Source of the DNA: Pseudonocardia sp. MH-G8
GTDB lineage: Bacteria > Actinomycetota > Actinomycetes > Mycobacteriales > Pseudonocardiaceae
Reading direction: 5' to 3'
Length of the DNA: 64,000 bases
NCBI RefSeq assembly: GCF_002262885.1
Contig: NZ_NKYF01000014.1
Coordinates: 154,389-218,388 of the forward strand
The notes under the pieces were generated by a model. It was not told the DNA's origin and searched no databases. It worked only from the letters and a program-made list of their open reading frames with translations. Shown here piece after piece: positions 51,964-60,150 of this stretch (position 1 is the stretch's first letter; each line of letters starts with the position of its first letter). A program made the position numbers and the translations under genes.

Positions 51964-52003
51964 GTCGTCTCCTTCGACGCGATGGACGGGACGGCGGGCA
52001 GTG

Positions 52004-52032
52004 CGAACAGAAGACGACAAGTTCGAACAGAA
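52004..52032. promoter_or_regulatory. direct-repeat operator candidate for the DeoR regulator
   Basis: CGAACAGAA at 52004-52012 and 52024-52032, two helical turns (20 bp) apart, just upstream of the beta-galactosidase start. DeoR-family proteins typically bind such direct repeats. Confidence 0.6.
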
Positions 52033-52191
52033 CCGCAAGCCCGATGATAGGACGCCGGTCACCCGGGGCCGCGGGCGGACGGCCGCAGTGCCACTGCGCC
52101 GAAGGCACCCATCCGGGGCGCCCATCCGTCCCGCGGCCCGGAGGTGGGGCAGGATGGCCCGTCGGGGGTGGATCACGGACGGGGAGACCTC

Positions 52192-52389
52192 ATGCTGATG
52201 TTCCTGCTGGGCGCGGCTGTCGGGTACGTGCTGGGCGCCCGAGCCGGCCACGAGCGCTACGAACAGCTGCGCCGCACCTACCAGCGCGTCGCCGACCACC
52301 CCGCCGTCCAGGGTGCCGCCGGCGTCGTCCGTGCCCGTGTGGAGGAGCGGATGAACGGCGGCAAGCACGCCGACACCGGCGCCCGCTGA
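52192..52389 (+). CDS. small YtxH-like membrane protein
   Basis: 65 aa from MLMFLLGAAVGYVLGARAGH. One N-terminal membrane helix followed by the motif GARAGHERYEQLRRTYQRVA, common in actinobacterial YtxH-like proteins of unknown function. It precedes the tRNA-Asn gene by 81 bp. Confidence 0.75.
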   Translation: MLMFLLGAAVGYVLGARAGHERYEQLRRTYQRVADHPAVQGAAGVVRARVEERMNGGKHADTGAR

Positions 52390-52470
52390 CGGGAGGGGGC
52401 CCGCAGGGCGGGACGAGGCCGTGCGCTAGAGTTCTCCCTGCCAGCGGGGCCCAGCCCCGCGCCCGTACGG

Positions 52471-52543
52471 TCCTCCGTAGCTCAATTGGCAGAGCATGCG
52501 ACTGTTAATCGCAGGGTTACTGGTTCGAGTCCAGTCGGAGGAG
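52471..52543 (+). tRNA. tRNA-Asn (GTT anticodon)
   Basis: 73-nt cloverleaf: acceptor TCCTCCG/CGGAGGA, D-arm GCTC/GAGC, anticodon stem TGCGA/TCGCA with loop CTGTTAA (anticodon GTT at 52504-52506), T-arm ACTGG/CCAGT with TTCGAGT loop, discriminator G. The CCA is not encoded. The 3' half serves as the attachment site of the island to the right. Confidence 0.97.
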
Positions 52544-52544
52544 C
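52509..52544 (+). mobile_element. attL: tRNA-Asn 3' end, left edge of the genomic island
   Basis: The 36 bp from the anticodon stem to one base past the tRNA 3' end recur identically at 60550-60585. Duplication of a tRNA 3' end is the hallmark of tyrosine-integrase insertion. The intact tRNA is on the left, so the island occupies 52545-60549. Confidence 0.92.
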
Positions 52545-52555
52545 ACAATCCCAGG

Positions 52556-52678
52556 TCAGCGGCCTGACCGGGACTCCTGCTCAAGATCCACCCCCGCTTT
52601 ACCCCCATCTTTGGGCGCGACTGAGTTCGAGCCGAAGATCGACAGCACCTGAGCGGCGCCTGTGAGCCCGTCGTCGGC
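52556..52678 (-). pseudogene. remnant of an integrase C-terminus
   Basis: On the minus strand, 40 codons end at a TGA 13 bp from attL and read ADDGLTGAAQVLSIFGSNSV then APKDGGKAGVDLEQESRSGR. The FGSNSVAP tail matches the style of actinobacterial phage and ICE integrase C-termini, and the gene faces the att site as expected. An in-frame stop precedes it, so only the tail survives. The match is by eye. Confidence 0.45.
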
Positions 52679-53023
52679 TCAGGATGGTCTCCTGAACGAA
52701 CACGCTGCTGGGGTGGCCGCGGGTCGTCTCGCCGGGCGAGCGACAGGCCTGCGTGAGTCCGCCCTGTTCGGCCCCGGTTCGGTCCTGACTGCCTCGTCGG
52801 GCCGGTCGTCGGGCTCGGCTCGCTCGGACAGGAGCAGAAGCGCTCGCTCCGCGCTGCTCGCGACAGCGCACGGCCAGGCGATCCTCCGGAAGCCGCAACC
52901 ACGGCAACGTCCGTCACTCGTAGGGGTGTGAACGCTCAGCGCGCGGGCCACTGCGGCCGGTTCGTGCGCGAGATACCGCGCGGCCGCCTCGATGCAGTCA
53001 TCGACGGCTCCGTGACCGCTCAT
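52679..53023 (-). CDS. hypothetical protein with a C-x2-C motif
   Basis: 114 aa from ATG. N-terminus MSGHGAVDDCIEAAARYLAH EP is helical; the middle has TPTSDGRCRGCGFRRIAWPC, a possible zinc site, then AVASSAERALLLLSER. The last 40 residues are Arg/Pro/Ala-rich and may be non-native: the stop is followed in the same frame by the integrase-like tail, so the gene may have been joined to it by deletion. Similar small cysteine proteins accompany actinobacterial mobile elements. Confidence 0.5.
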   Translation of the reverse strand: MSGHGAVDDCIEAAARYLAHEPAAVARALSVHTPTSDGRCRGCGFRRIAWPCAVASSAERALLLLSERAEPDDRPDEAVRTEPGPNRADSRRPVARPARRPAATPAACSFRRPS

Positions 53024-53276
53024 CCGACGGTGCTCCCTCCGACTCTCGGGTATCTGACATCGATTCGCGCCCGGCGCTGCCGCCGATCTGCGTGGTCCTC
53101 ACCGCGGGCGCCGCCGCCGTGACTTCTGGGGCGCATCACGCCTCTCTCGTGCCATCCGCTGTCATAGTGGATGAGACTAGCGTGCATCACTCGTTCCATC
53201 CACTCTCAGATTGACTGAGACGCGTGCCGCGCGCGACACTGATACGCCTGAGCCCTGCGACGAACAGGACGTCCCC

Positions 53277-53498
53277 ATGAAGATCACCCGAGTGCTTCGG
53301 TCGGACTGCCCGTCGGGCATCGACTGCGACCGCATCCACGACACCGACGGCTCGGACCTCGCGGTGCAGGGCAGGCTCGTCTCCGACCCCGCAGAGCTGG
53401 CAGCCCTCGGCGTGACAGCGCTGCCACAGGGCGAGGGGATCGTGCTCATCGCCCGTCATCTGCTGCCCGAGCTCACCGACTCGCCGATCGGGGGCTGA
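53277..53498 (+). CDS. small hypothetical protein preceding DUF6879
   Basis: 73 aa from MKITRVLRSDCPSGIDCDRI. Compact protein with LAVQGRLVSDPAELAALGVT and the end GIVLIARHLLPEL. Not a named domain, but this short gene regularly precedes DUF6879 and XRE/DUF5753 genes in actinobacteria (established genomic pattern, function unknown). 2 bp separate it from the next gene. Confidence 0.7.
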   Translation: MKITRVLRSDCPSGIDCDRIHDTDGSDLAVQGRLVSDPAELAALGVTALPQGEGIVLIARHLLPELTDSPIGG

Positions 53499-53500
53499 GC

Positions 53501-54061
53501 GTGCTCGACCTCGCCGGACTCGCCGGATACATCGCCGAACACCACCGCCGAGACCTGATCCGGGTGGAGACCCTCGGCAGGTACGTCTCGGCGAGCGACG
53601 GCGTCGAGCTCGACCGCTACCTCGCCGGTGAGCCCGAGCCGGACCGCGCCGCCAAGGCCGGCTGGTTGGACCGCATCGGCTCCGACACCGCTGGCGGCCG
53701 GGTCTGGCGCCGGCTCCGGCTGGTCCCGGTGCCGATCACCGATTACGTCCGCTACGCCTGCGAGTGGGGCTACACCGACAACACCGCCGCGGGCGAGCAG
53801 GTCCGCGTGCTCGACCTGGCGGATGCGCCGGGTGGCGCCCACGTGCTGGCGGCCGTCGGCGACTTCTACCTCCTCGACGACAGCCATGTCGCGGCGATGC
53901 ACTACGACGCTGCGGGGGCGTTCGTGCGGGCAGAGATCGTCGACGAGCCATTCGTGGAGATCTACCGCGCTGCGGCCCGGGCCGGGTGGGCGATCTCCGA
54001 GCTCTTCGACGAATGGTGGCCGCGACACCCCGAGCACCACCGAGCCGCCGCTGCGCGGTAA
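53501..54061 (+). CDS. DUF6879 family protein
   Basis: 186 aa from GTG. HHRRDLIRVETLGRYVSASD, VWRRLRLVPVPITDYVRYAC and EWGYTDNTAAGEQVRVLDLA are the family pattern. DUF6879 proteins are a very common actinobacterial partner of DUF397/XRE-DUF5753 regulators and have been suspected to form toxin-antitoxin-like or signalling modules; no activity is proven. The regulator gene follows 16 bp later. Confidence 0.82.
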   Translation: MLDLAGLAGYIAEHHRRDLIRVETLGRYVSASDGVELDRYLAGEPEPDRAAKAGWLDRIGSDTAGGRVWRRLRLVPVPITDYVRYACEWGYTDNTAAGEQVRVLDLADAPGGAHVLAAVGDFYLLDDSHVAAMHYDAAGAFVRAEIVDEPFVEIYRAAARAGWAISELFDEWWPRHPEHHRAAAAR

Positions 54062-54077
54062 CCGCGACACTGAGGCG

Positions 54078-54905
54078 GTGAGCACCAGCCAGACCGGCGA
54101 CGAGCTGTCCCGCCGCCTCCGCGACCTCCGCCAGACCGCCGGCCTGACCAGCATCGCCGCCGCCGAGGCCGCCGGGATCGGCCAGGCCGCGCTCTCGCGC
54201 TACGAGAACGGCCGATTCGTGCCCACTCGGGCACGCCTCGAAGCCCTGCTGGCCGCCTACCGCGCTCCCGAGGAGGTCGCCGAGCGGCTGCGGGCGATGG
54301 TCGACGATCTGCGGGCGGAGAACCGCCGCGTCGTCGTCCACCGCAAGAACGCACCTGCCTTCCAGCGCCGCATCCGCGACATCGAAGCGACCTCGGAACA
54401 CGTTGCCACGTTCCAGCCCGCCGTGATCCCCGGCATCCTGCAGACCGAGGCCTACATGCGGGTCCTGACCGCAAGTGCCGACCGCGAAGTCGCGGACGGG
54501 GTCATCGCCGCCCGCCTCGAACGCCAGAAGCTGCTCGGGCAGTCAGGCCACCGCTGGACCCAGCTCGTCACCGCAGGTGCCCTGCTGTGGTGCGCAGGCT
54601 CGGCGGCGACGATGGTCGAGCAGATCGACCGCATCATCGAGATCAGTCGCCTCGACGGGGTTCGGATCGGCGTGATCCCGGCCCGCCGACCGATGACGGT
54701 CTTCCCGCTCCACGGATTCGACCTCTACGACGAGCGTGCGGTCATCGTCGGCACGCTCGCGACCACCGCCGTCATCACCGAGTCGGCCGACGTCCGCCTG
54801 CACGTCGACATGTTCACGGCGCTGAGCGAGGCGGCCGACTTCGGAGACGGTGGACGCGCGGCACTGGCCGAGGTGCGCGACGGGTACGTCGCTGATGCCA
54901 GGTAG
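54078..54905 (+). CDS. XRE-family regulator with DUF5753 domain
   Basis: 275 aa from GTG. N-terminal HTH_3 (LRDLRQTAGLTSIAAAEAAG, ALSRYENGRFVPTRARLEAL), then DUF5753 (YQ-type start ATFQPAVIPGILQTEAYMRV, RLERQKLLGQSGHRWTQLVT, GVIPARRPMTVFPLHGFDLY). These proteins regulate development or secondary metabolism in Streptomyces relatives and often pair with small DUF397 or DUF6879 partners, as here. Confidence 0.92.
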   Translation: MSTSQTGDELSRRLRDLRQTAGLTSIAAAEAAGIGQAALSRYENGRFVPTRARLEALLAAYRAPEEVAERLRAMVDDLRAENRRVVVHRKNAPAFQRRIRDIEATSEHVATFQPAVIPGILQTEAYMRVLTASADREVADGVIAARLERQKLLGQSGHRWTQLVTAGALLWCAGSAATMVEQIDRIIEISRLDGVRIGVIPARRPMTVFPLHGFDLYDERAVIVGTLATTAVITESADVRLHVDMFTALSEAADFGDGGRAALAEVRDGYVADAR

Positions 54906-55457
54906 TGCACGGTCCGGCGGGCCGTACTTGCCCGGCGTGGCTCCGTCACCCAGCCTTTAGTTGACTGTGCTCTGCGGCGAGGCCCAGCCGCGGTAGCGCT
55001 GCTCGACCACGATCATGTCCACCAGGACATTCCCGGCGTCCCACCCAGCCCAACCGGACGGGGTAAGGGGCCGATCAGGCCGGCACGTCAGCATCGGCCG
55101 GGCTCGGACGACGTTGCCGGAGCGGTTGCCGGACGTGTTCAGACCTTCCTTCCTTGTTCAAGGCGCCGCCTGACGGCGGCGCGCGGCGCTGTATCCGATG
55201 CAGCCGCAAGCGCTCGCGCGGGGCATGCGGCCTCCGGCCGGTCCCCGCGCGGCGCATGGCCGCAAGCTGCCGCCGTATCGACAGAGCGTCTGACAGCGCG
55301 ACGTCAACAGGTAATTGACAGATTCTGCCTATCTGGGACTTGGGGTCGCAGCGTCCGTGCTGCTTGCGCACTTGTCACTGGACGGCTGACCCCGGATACC
55401 GTGCGATAACTTCTTCGAGCGTGCTTCGGAGACTTTGATGCATGCCATAGTTGCCGC
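54906..55457. other. 552-bp gene-free stretch of the island with a GC hairpin
   Basis: No convincing coding sequence on either strand. It contains the strong stem GCGCCGCC-TGAC-derived hairpin at 55163-55182 (8-bp stem, 4-nt loop), terminator-like, and a GC-rich patch with several small dyads (about 55180-55300). Confidence 0.6.
55163..55182. terminator. GC-rich hairpin terminator candidate
   Basis: GCGCCGCC and GGCGGCGC are separated by the four bases TGAC, giving a compact stable stem with no U-tract. Nearest upstream gene on the plus strand is the XRE regulator. Confidence 0.5.
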
Positions 55458-55700
55458 ATGAGAGAGATTCGTCGCCCAAGGCAATCGTCAGTGGCAGTGC
55501 AGGCGGCAAGGCGTTTCTGTCGCGCGAGCCGGTATCAAGCCATCTTGCTGCTTGTCACGGCACTTCTCGTCCTACTCGCCATAACGTTTCCACTGGAGAT
55601 GGGCGCCGTTGCGGCTATTTGCGGGACTGCATCATCTATCTGGTTGTCCGCGTCCCGGCTCCGTTGCCGACCGAGCTTCAGGGTCGTCCGACTCCTCTAA
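55458..55700 (+). CDS. small membrane protein, tentative
   Basis: 80 aa from MREIRRPRQSSVAVQAARRF. Residues about 28-50 (AILLLVTALLVLLAITFPLE) form a membrane helix and a second weaker one follows (MGAVAAICGTASSIWLSAS). The 3' end overlaps the converging HTH gene by about 70 bp, which weakens the call. Confidence 0.35.
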   Translation: MREIRRPRQSSVAVQAARRFCRASRYQAILLLVTALLVLLAITFPLEMGAVAAICGTASSIWLSASRLRCRPSFRVVRLL

Positions 55701-56177
55701 GGAAGCATCAAAAATTCCTAGCAGGACTGTTGCTGTCCACCAGGAGTCAACGTCGGTCGGCGACCAGTCCATCCCTAGACGCTGGCGTCGACGAGCGTCC
55801 AACCAGGCCGTCTCTTGCTCGTCACGGCCCGCCTGAAGCTTCAGAAGGCGCTGTTCCGCTGCCTGGCGACTAGAGACCCCGAGCGCATCGGCCATCTCCT
55901 GGAAAGAAACTCCTTGATCACGCGCGCGCCGGAGGAGAAGCCCCTCCTTGCGGTCCAGTAGATTGTGCAGACCGCGAATCATTGTCAGGCAGTCCAAAAT
56001 ATCTTTCCGCGACCATCGAATGCCTGTAAAGGGCGCATCTGCTGCGTCGAGCAGATAGGTGGACAGTGTGAGGTACGACGGTCGAAAGTTGCGAACCTTC
56101 GTCTCGTGCCTGCGCCAAACCCTGTTAAATGCCAGGACGAATCGAGCTGGTAGGCGTGCGTCCGGTTTCCGCCGCAT
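55632..56177 (-). CDS. hypothetical protein with central helix-turn-helix
   Basis: 181 aa. Basic N-terminus (MRRKPDARLPARFVLAFNRV), a helical region and an HTH-like stretch RARDQGVSFQEMADALGVSS then RQAAEQRLLKLQ. The end is acidic. Less GC-biased codon use than the chromosome suggests foreign origin. It may regulate island genes; nothing else is recognised. Confidence 0.65.
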   Translation of the reverse strand: MRRKPDARLPARFVLAFNRVWRRHETKVRNFRPSYLTLSTYLLDAADAPFTGIRWSRKDILDCLTMIRGLHNLLDRKEGLLLRRARDQGVSFQEMADALGVSSRQAAEQRLLKLQAGRDEQETAWLDARRRQRLGMDWSPTDVDSWWTATVLLGIFDASLEESDDPEARSATEPGRGQPDR

Positions 56178-56198
56178 TGGTCGAATGTAACAGCAGAA

Positions 56199-56372
56199 GC
56201 CCTCGCCGGGCGGGCAGGTCTCCGGGATGGGGGCGTGCCATCCCGTCGACCTCCCGGAGGGCTACCACACGACCACCCGCGGGCAGAGCTTCGTGACGTC
56301 GGCCGGCGGTGGTGATGAGGGCTGCCCGCGGGCGGCCGCGCGGTCGGGCTGCGCCAGGTCGACGGGATGGCA
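56199..56372. repeat. structured repeat, copy 1, left of the nuclease cassette
   Basis: Leader GCCCTCGCCGGGCGGGCAGG (56199 on) then a nested stem-loop. The outer stem TGCCATCCCGTCGACC (56236-56251) pairs perfectly with 56357-56372. The inner stem CCACCCGCGGGCAG (56273-56286) pairs with 56322-56335 with one mismatch. Copy 2 at 60151-60363 has the same architecture but different stem bases. The leader's CGGGATGG could also pair with the left outer arm, giving an alternative fold. Confidence 0.8.
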
Positions 56373-56988
56373 CTAGGCGCGGGGGAGCACCCGGCGGGCA
56401 GCCGGTGTGACCAGATCTGTGACCGCGAGGCGTCGGCACGGGTCGGGGACGGCGTGCATCGGATGAGACCAGGCGGGCGAGGGTATCGAGGTCGGAGGCA
56501 CTTCACGGCGCTACCTTAGAGGCATGGAGACGATCTACACCCGACTCATCACTCCGATGCCGTCGGTTCGAATCATACCCCCGCTATCACCGAAAACCGC
56601 CCCAAGGTCATCGTCCTGAGGGCCGTCGTCCAAGTAGTAAGTCCGGTAGTACGAGGTGCCTCAGGCGGAGTCGCGGGCGTCGTGCTGCGAGCGCTTCACC
56701 GCCAAAGCTGCGGCCCGCGGAATGGCAGTGTTTCGTCCGTGCCCGTAGGAGCTGCTGCTCACGCTCATCACGCGATTGACCGGTAGCCACAGCGACACGC
56801 TAGTCAGTACTGGGGCTAGCGCGGCAACGCCAACCTCAACTCGCGCACCCCGGTGAGGCCTACACCTGGCTCAGTCGACGATGGTCGGATGTGCTGGAGT
56901 CTACCGCTGGCGACATTGTCACCAGCATTGAGTAAATGTCGTGCAGACTTCTCGCCTCTGCGGTGGAAGTGCGGTAGCATGCCGACTC
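56373..56988. other. 616-bp gene-free stretch upstream of the nuclease cassette
   Basis: No convincing coding sequence. Base composition falls from very high GC at the repeat to lower GC near 56900, where the promoter of the PD-(D/E)XK gene should lie. Nothing else is recognised. Confidence 0.6.
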
Positions 56989-58458
56989 ATGGCCTTATCG
57001 TTCACTGATTATTTCAGCGTGACGTCGGACGACCTAGAGAAGTGTGGCGCATTCGACCTCTCCTTGGAGAGTGATCTGCCGGTATTCATTGACCCGTTCC
57101 TGCTGTTTAATAGTCCGAAGGCCGAGTATCAGGACCTTCACCAAGAGATCCTCAAATATCTCATGCATCTGCGCGATCTTTCTATTCGGGGTAACGTAGA
57201 CGATGGAACTCTGCGCAACCTGTACTGCTTCAGTGAGGTACGGCAGAACTGGCTAGGATTCACATTCATGGGGAACGGTGGAAGCGGCCTAGGGATGGCA
57301 TTCGCGCGTGCGCTCAATGAAAGCCTACAGGACATTTTCAGCAACTTTGGAAATGAGCAGATAACACATGGGAGCCATCTTGAGAAGGTTTCCTTGATTC
57401 GTGGCCACGTTGGCCGCGACAACATGAGCGACTTCACGACCAACCTGATCAAGAAATTCCTTCTTGAATACACAGAGGCTTTTGCGAAGCTGCATATTGA
57501 TGAGCGCTTCACGGCTGACGTCCGCGTCCCGAAGGCGTATTTCAATTTCCAGACAGAGTCATGGGCGGAAGCGACATACAGGCTTCCTGTATTCATCAAG
57601 AACGGGAAGCATGATTACGTGCTGCTTACCCCCACTGACATGTTGACCCGCGAGAACTTGTGGATCAGCTCGGCCGAGCTGCGCTCAAAATTCGAAGCGA
57701 TCCCTGAGTCGATAACAGATGGCGAGCTGCGCAGTCGGGTGAATGCCTACTTTGCGAAGGCTCTAGGCAGGAGGCCGACGAAACAAGATCGGTCCGAGGC
57801 GATCGAGAAAACTCTCCGCGAATTTCCTGAACTGATTGACTACTATATTCGCTTGAAGGAAGAGCAGGGGGACCTTGCAGCCGAGCAAAGTCTTCTACGC
57901 GTGAGGGACGCCGAAAAAACCTTCAGGGTTGCAGCAGAGGCGGCATCTCTCGGACTCGCGAGCTCTACTGAGTTCTACGAAACTCCTCTAAATTCATACG
58001 CCGATGCACTTCGCCGGGTCCAATTTTTCAAACAATACGTAGAAAATCAGGATGGATACCTCCTGATCAATCCGAAGTCGGGTCGGCTCGGCACCGAAAA
58101 GGATGTCCAGTTGTTTTTCGGGCTGGTGTGGTTCGGCTCACCGTTCGACGTCAACAGGGAGGTGAATAACGGAAGGGGGCCGGTAGATTTCAAGACCTCG
58201 TTCGGTGCTAGCGATAAATCTTTGATTGAGCTAAAGCTAGCTTCGAACACTAGCCTGGAACGGAACTTGCGGAACCAGGTCGCGGTGTATGAGGCCGCGA
58301 ACAGTACCGAGAACTCTATAAAGCTGATAGTGTGCTACACGGCGCACGATCAGAGCAAGGTAAAGAGAGTGTTGGCGAAGCTTGACTTGGAGACTGCGGA
58401 GAATATCGTAGTAGTTGATGCGCGTCGCGACAATAAGCCGTCAGGCTCGAAGGCGTAG
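56989..58458 (+). CDS. PD-(D/E)XK-like protein with FIDPFLL N-terminal region, candidate defence nuclease
   Basis: 489 aa from MALSFTDYFSVTSDDLEKCG. N-terminal region has PVFIDPFLLFNSPKAEYQDL, GNGGSGLGMAFARALNES and GHVGRDNMSDFTTNLIKKFL, a pattern I associate with an uncharacterised family scattered through bacterial accessory regions. The C-terminal part has a PD-(D/E)XK core: E391 (NREVNNGRGPVDF), D400, E414-L-K416 (LIELKLASN) and Q430 (NQVAVYEAA). It likely cleaves DNA or RNA. Codon use is visibly less GC-biased than the chromosome. The PIN-Mrr gene follows 74 bp later. Function is inferred. Confidence 0.7.
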   Translation: MALSFTDYFSVTSDDLEKCGAFDLSLESDLPVFIDPFLLFNSPKAEYQDLHQEILKYLMHLRDLSIRGNVDDGTLRNLYCFSEVRQNWLGFTFMGNGGSGLGMAFARALNESLQDIFSNFGNEQITHGSHLEKVSLIRGHVGRDNMSDFTTNLIKKFLLEYTEAFAKLHIDERFTADVRVPKAYFNFQTESWAEATYRLPVFIKNGKHDYVLLTPTDMLTRENLWISSAELRSKFEAIPESITDGELRSRVNAYFAKALGRRPTKQDRSEAIEKTLREFPELIDYYIRLKEEQGDLAAEQSLLRVRDAEKTFRVAAEAASLGLASSTEFYETPLNSYADALRRVQFFKQYVENQDGYLLINPKSGRLGTEKDVQLFFGLVWFGSPFDVNREVNNGRGPVDFKTSFGASDKSLIELKLASNTSLERNLRNQVAVYEAANSTENSIKLIVCYTAHDQSKVKRVLAKLDLETAENIVVVDARRDNKPSGSKA

Positions 58459-58532
58459 GTTCCGCGCGCATCACGTGGCGCTGAGGCTGAGTTGAGCCGG
58501 GTCCGGAATTTTCCTATCGGAGGTTGTTGCCG

Positions 58533-59981
58533 GTGACAGACCAACCGTCGGATAGTCCAAAGGAACCCGTTGGTTTAGCGAGAGGGTTTCGAGCATGGTG
58601 GGCTCTATCAGAGGATGTGGGACCATTCATTCGTACTGGCCAAATAGTTCTAGATGCGAATGTGCTCCTGCATCTATATCGAGTGACACCGGCCGCACGT
58701 GAACAAATACTCGCAACATTGCTCGAGGTTCAGGGTCGAATTTGGATTCCGCATCAGGCGGCGGTTGAGTTCCACCGCAACAGGACTAGTGTGGTGCGCG
58801 CAAGACTGGGAACCTTCCGCGAAGTGCGGCAAAGCTTGAAGCAGGCAACCAATAATGCCGTTGCCGAAATACGTAAAGCAGTCGTACGTTTCAGGACGTT
58901 GCAGCAATCGAGCATGACCGGGAGAGATTGGGATCCTGACGCTAACGGTCTGGACGAGTTGTCGATCCATAGGCGAATTGATGGAGTGATGGATGGTGCG
59001 CTGGCCGAACTGGCGCGGATCGAAGCTGAACATGACCTCGGCCCCGATGATATCCGTCGAGATGACCCGGTCTTAGGGCGATTAGATGCAATCACTGCTG
59101 GTCGGGTTGGCCAGCCATATAGTAGTGAGCGGTTACAGAAGCTAGTTGAGGAAGCGATCCTCTATAGGTTCCCAAGTGAAATTCCACCGGGATACAGGGA
59201 CACCGATTCTAAAGAGAACCCGTATCGAGCTGCAGGTGACTACATTCTGTGGCGGCAGGTGCTAGATCACGCCAAGGCGTACGCTCGTGGACAGTTGCTA
59301 GTACTGGTCACCAACGACGCGAAGGAAGACTGGTGGATTCTCGACGATAAAGGTCGGCCGAAAAGTGGTCGCCCAGAGCTAAAGCAGGAACTGTTCGATT
59401 GCAGCGGCGCTGTGATGGCGCAAATGATGCTCTCGAACTTCCTCGAGCAGGTCGCCGAGTATTATCCCGATCAGATTTCACCGGACACTGTTAGTCAGGT
59501 CCGCGAATCGGAACTTGCAGCTCAAATTGATGCAGAGATATCAGCCAGTTCTTTGGACTCTAGGCTCGACTTGATGAAGCTCAGCCCCACCGTCTTGGAG
59601 CATCTGGTCCGCCAATTACTTGAAGCAATGGGATATGAAGCCTTTATTACGAGGGCGACTCACGACAGTGGCTTCGACATTGACGCCATCCGTCCGACCT
59701 CGGGTTCGGAGAGGGAGCGAACTCTGGTCGAAGTCAAGCGCTATCGGTCTGTCGTGTCTCCTGAGACGGTGCGTGCGCTGTACGGCACTTTGCAGGATGA
59801 AAACGCCGATCAGGCAATGATCATCACAACAAGTTGGTTTGCGAGCAGCTCGAAGGTATTTGCCCAGGGTAAGAGCTTGACACTCGTTGAAGGAACGGAA
59901 CTGCTGGCGCTTCTTCGTGAACACTTGGGTATTGAAGCTATCATTCCTGAGCGAAGGAAGCGCCCTACTGGCGATACGTGA
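58533..59981 (+). CDS. PIN-like nuclease fused to an Mrr-type restriction endonuclease domain
   Basis: 482 aa from the GTG at 58533, with ATCGGAGG 9 bp upstream. Residues about 35-310 are a PIN_8 (DUF4935)-like domain: D41 (IVLDANVLLHLYRV), E79 (WIPHQAAVEFHRNR), D236 and D262 (VTNDAKEDWWI). Residues about 350-470 are an Mrr_cat endonuclease: LEHLVRQLLEAMGYEAFITR, GFDID (D382, D384), LVEVKRY (E400-x-K402) and AMIITTSWF. Two nuclease folds in one chain, one normally for RNA, one for DNA. The lower GC and island location suggest a defence or toxin role (inference). Confidence 0.88.
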   Translation: MTDQPSDSPKEPVGLARGFRAWWALSEDVGPFIRTGQIVLDANVLLHLYRVTPAAREQILATLLEVQGRIWIPHQAAVEFHRNRTSVVRARLGTFREVRQSLKQATNNAVAEIRKAVVRFRTLQQSSMTGRDWDPDANGLDELSIHRRIDGVMDGALAELARIEAEHDLGPDDIRRDDPVLGRLDAITAGRVGQPYSSERLQKLVEEAILYRFPSEIPPGYRDTDSKENPYRAAGDYILWRQVLDHAKAYARGQLLVLVTNDAKEDWWILDDKGRPKSGRPELKQELFDCSGAVMAQMMLSNFLEQVAEYYPDQISPDTVSQVRESELAAQIDAEISASSLDSRLDLMKLSPTVLEHLVRQLLEAMGYEAFITRATHDSGFDIDAIRPTSGSERERTLVEVKRYRSVVSPETVRALYGTLQDENADQAMIITTSWFASSSKVFAQGKSLTLVEGTELLALLREHLGIEAIIPERRKRPTGDT

Positions 59982-60150
59982 ATCTCGACGTCCCGGGTGT
60001 TTGGCGAGGGTGGGGACTGGACCTGCCCCTGCTCATCGCCGGTCGGCGGTGTCGACGAGTCTAGGGATCTCGACAAGCGAGAGAGCGGTGCAGGATAAGC
60101 ATAGGCGCCGCTAGTAAGTGCCTGGCAGTCAAGGGGCCAGGAGCAAGAAC

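Noticed and set aside
56565..56605. tRNA-like T-loop (GGTTCGAATC)
   Set aside because: The flanking bases do not form a T-stem or acceptor stem.
56608..56790. 60-codon minus-strand frame upstream of the nuclease cassette
   Set aside because: Arg/Leu-rich, no ribosome site or similarity pattern; treated as non-coding.
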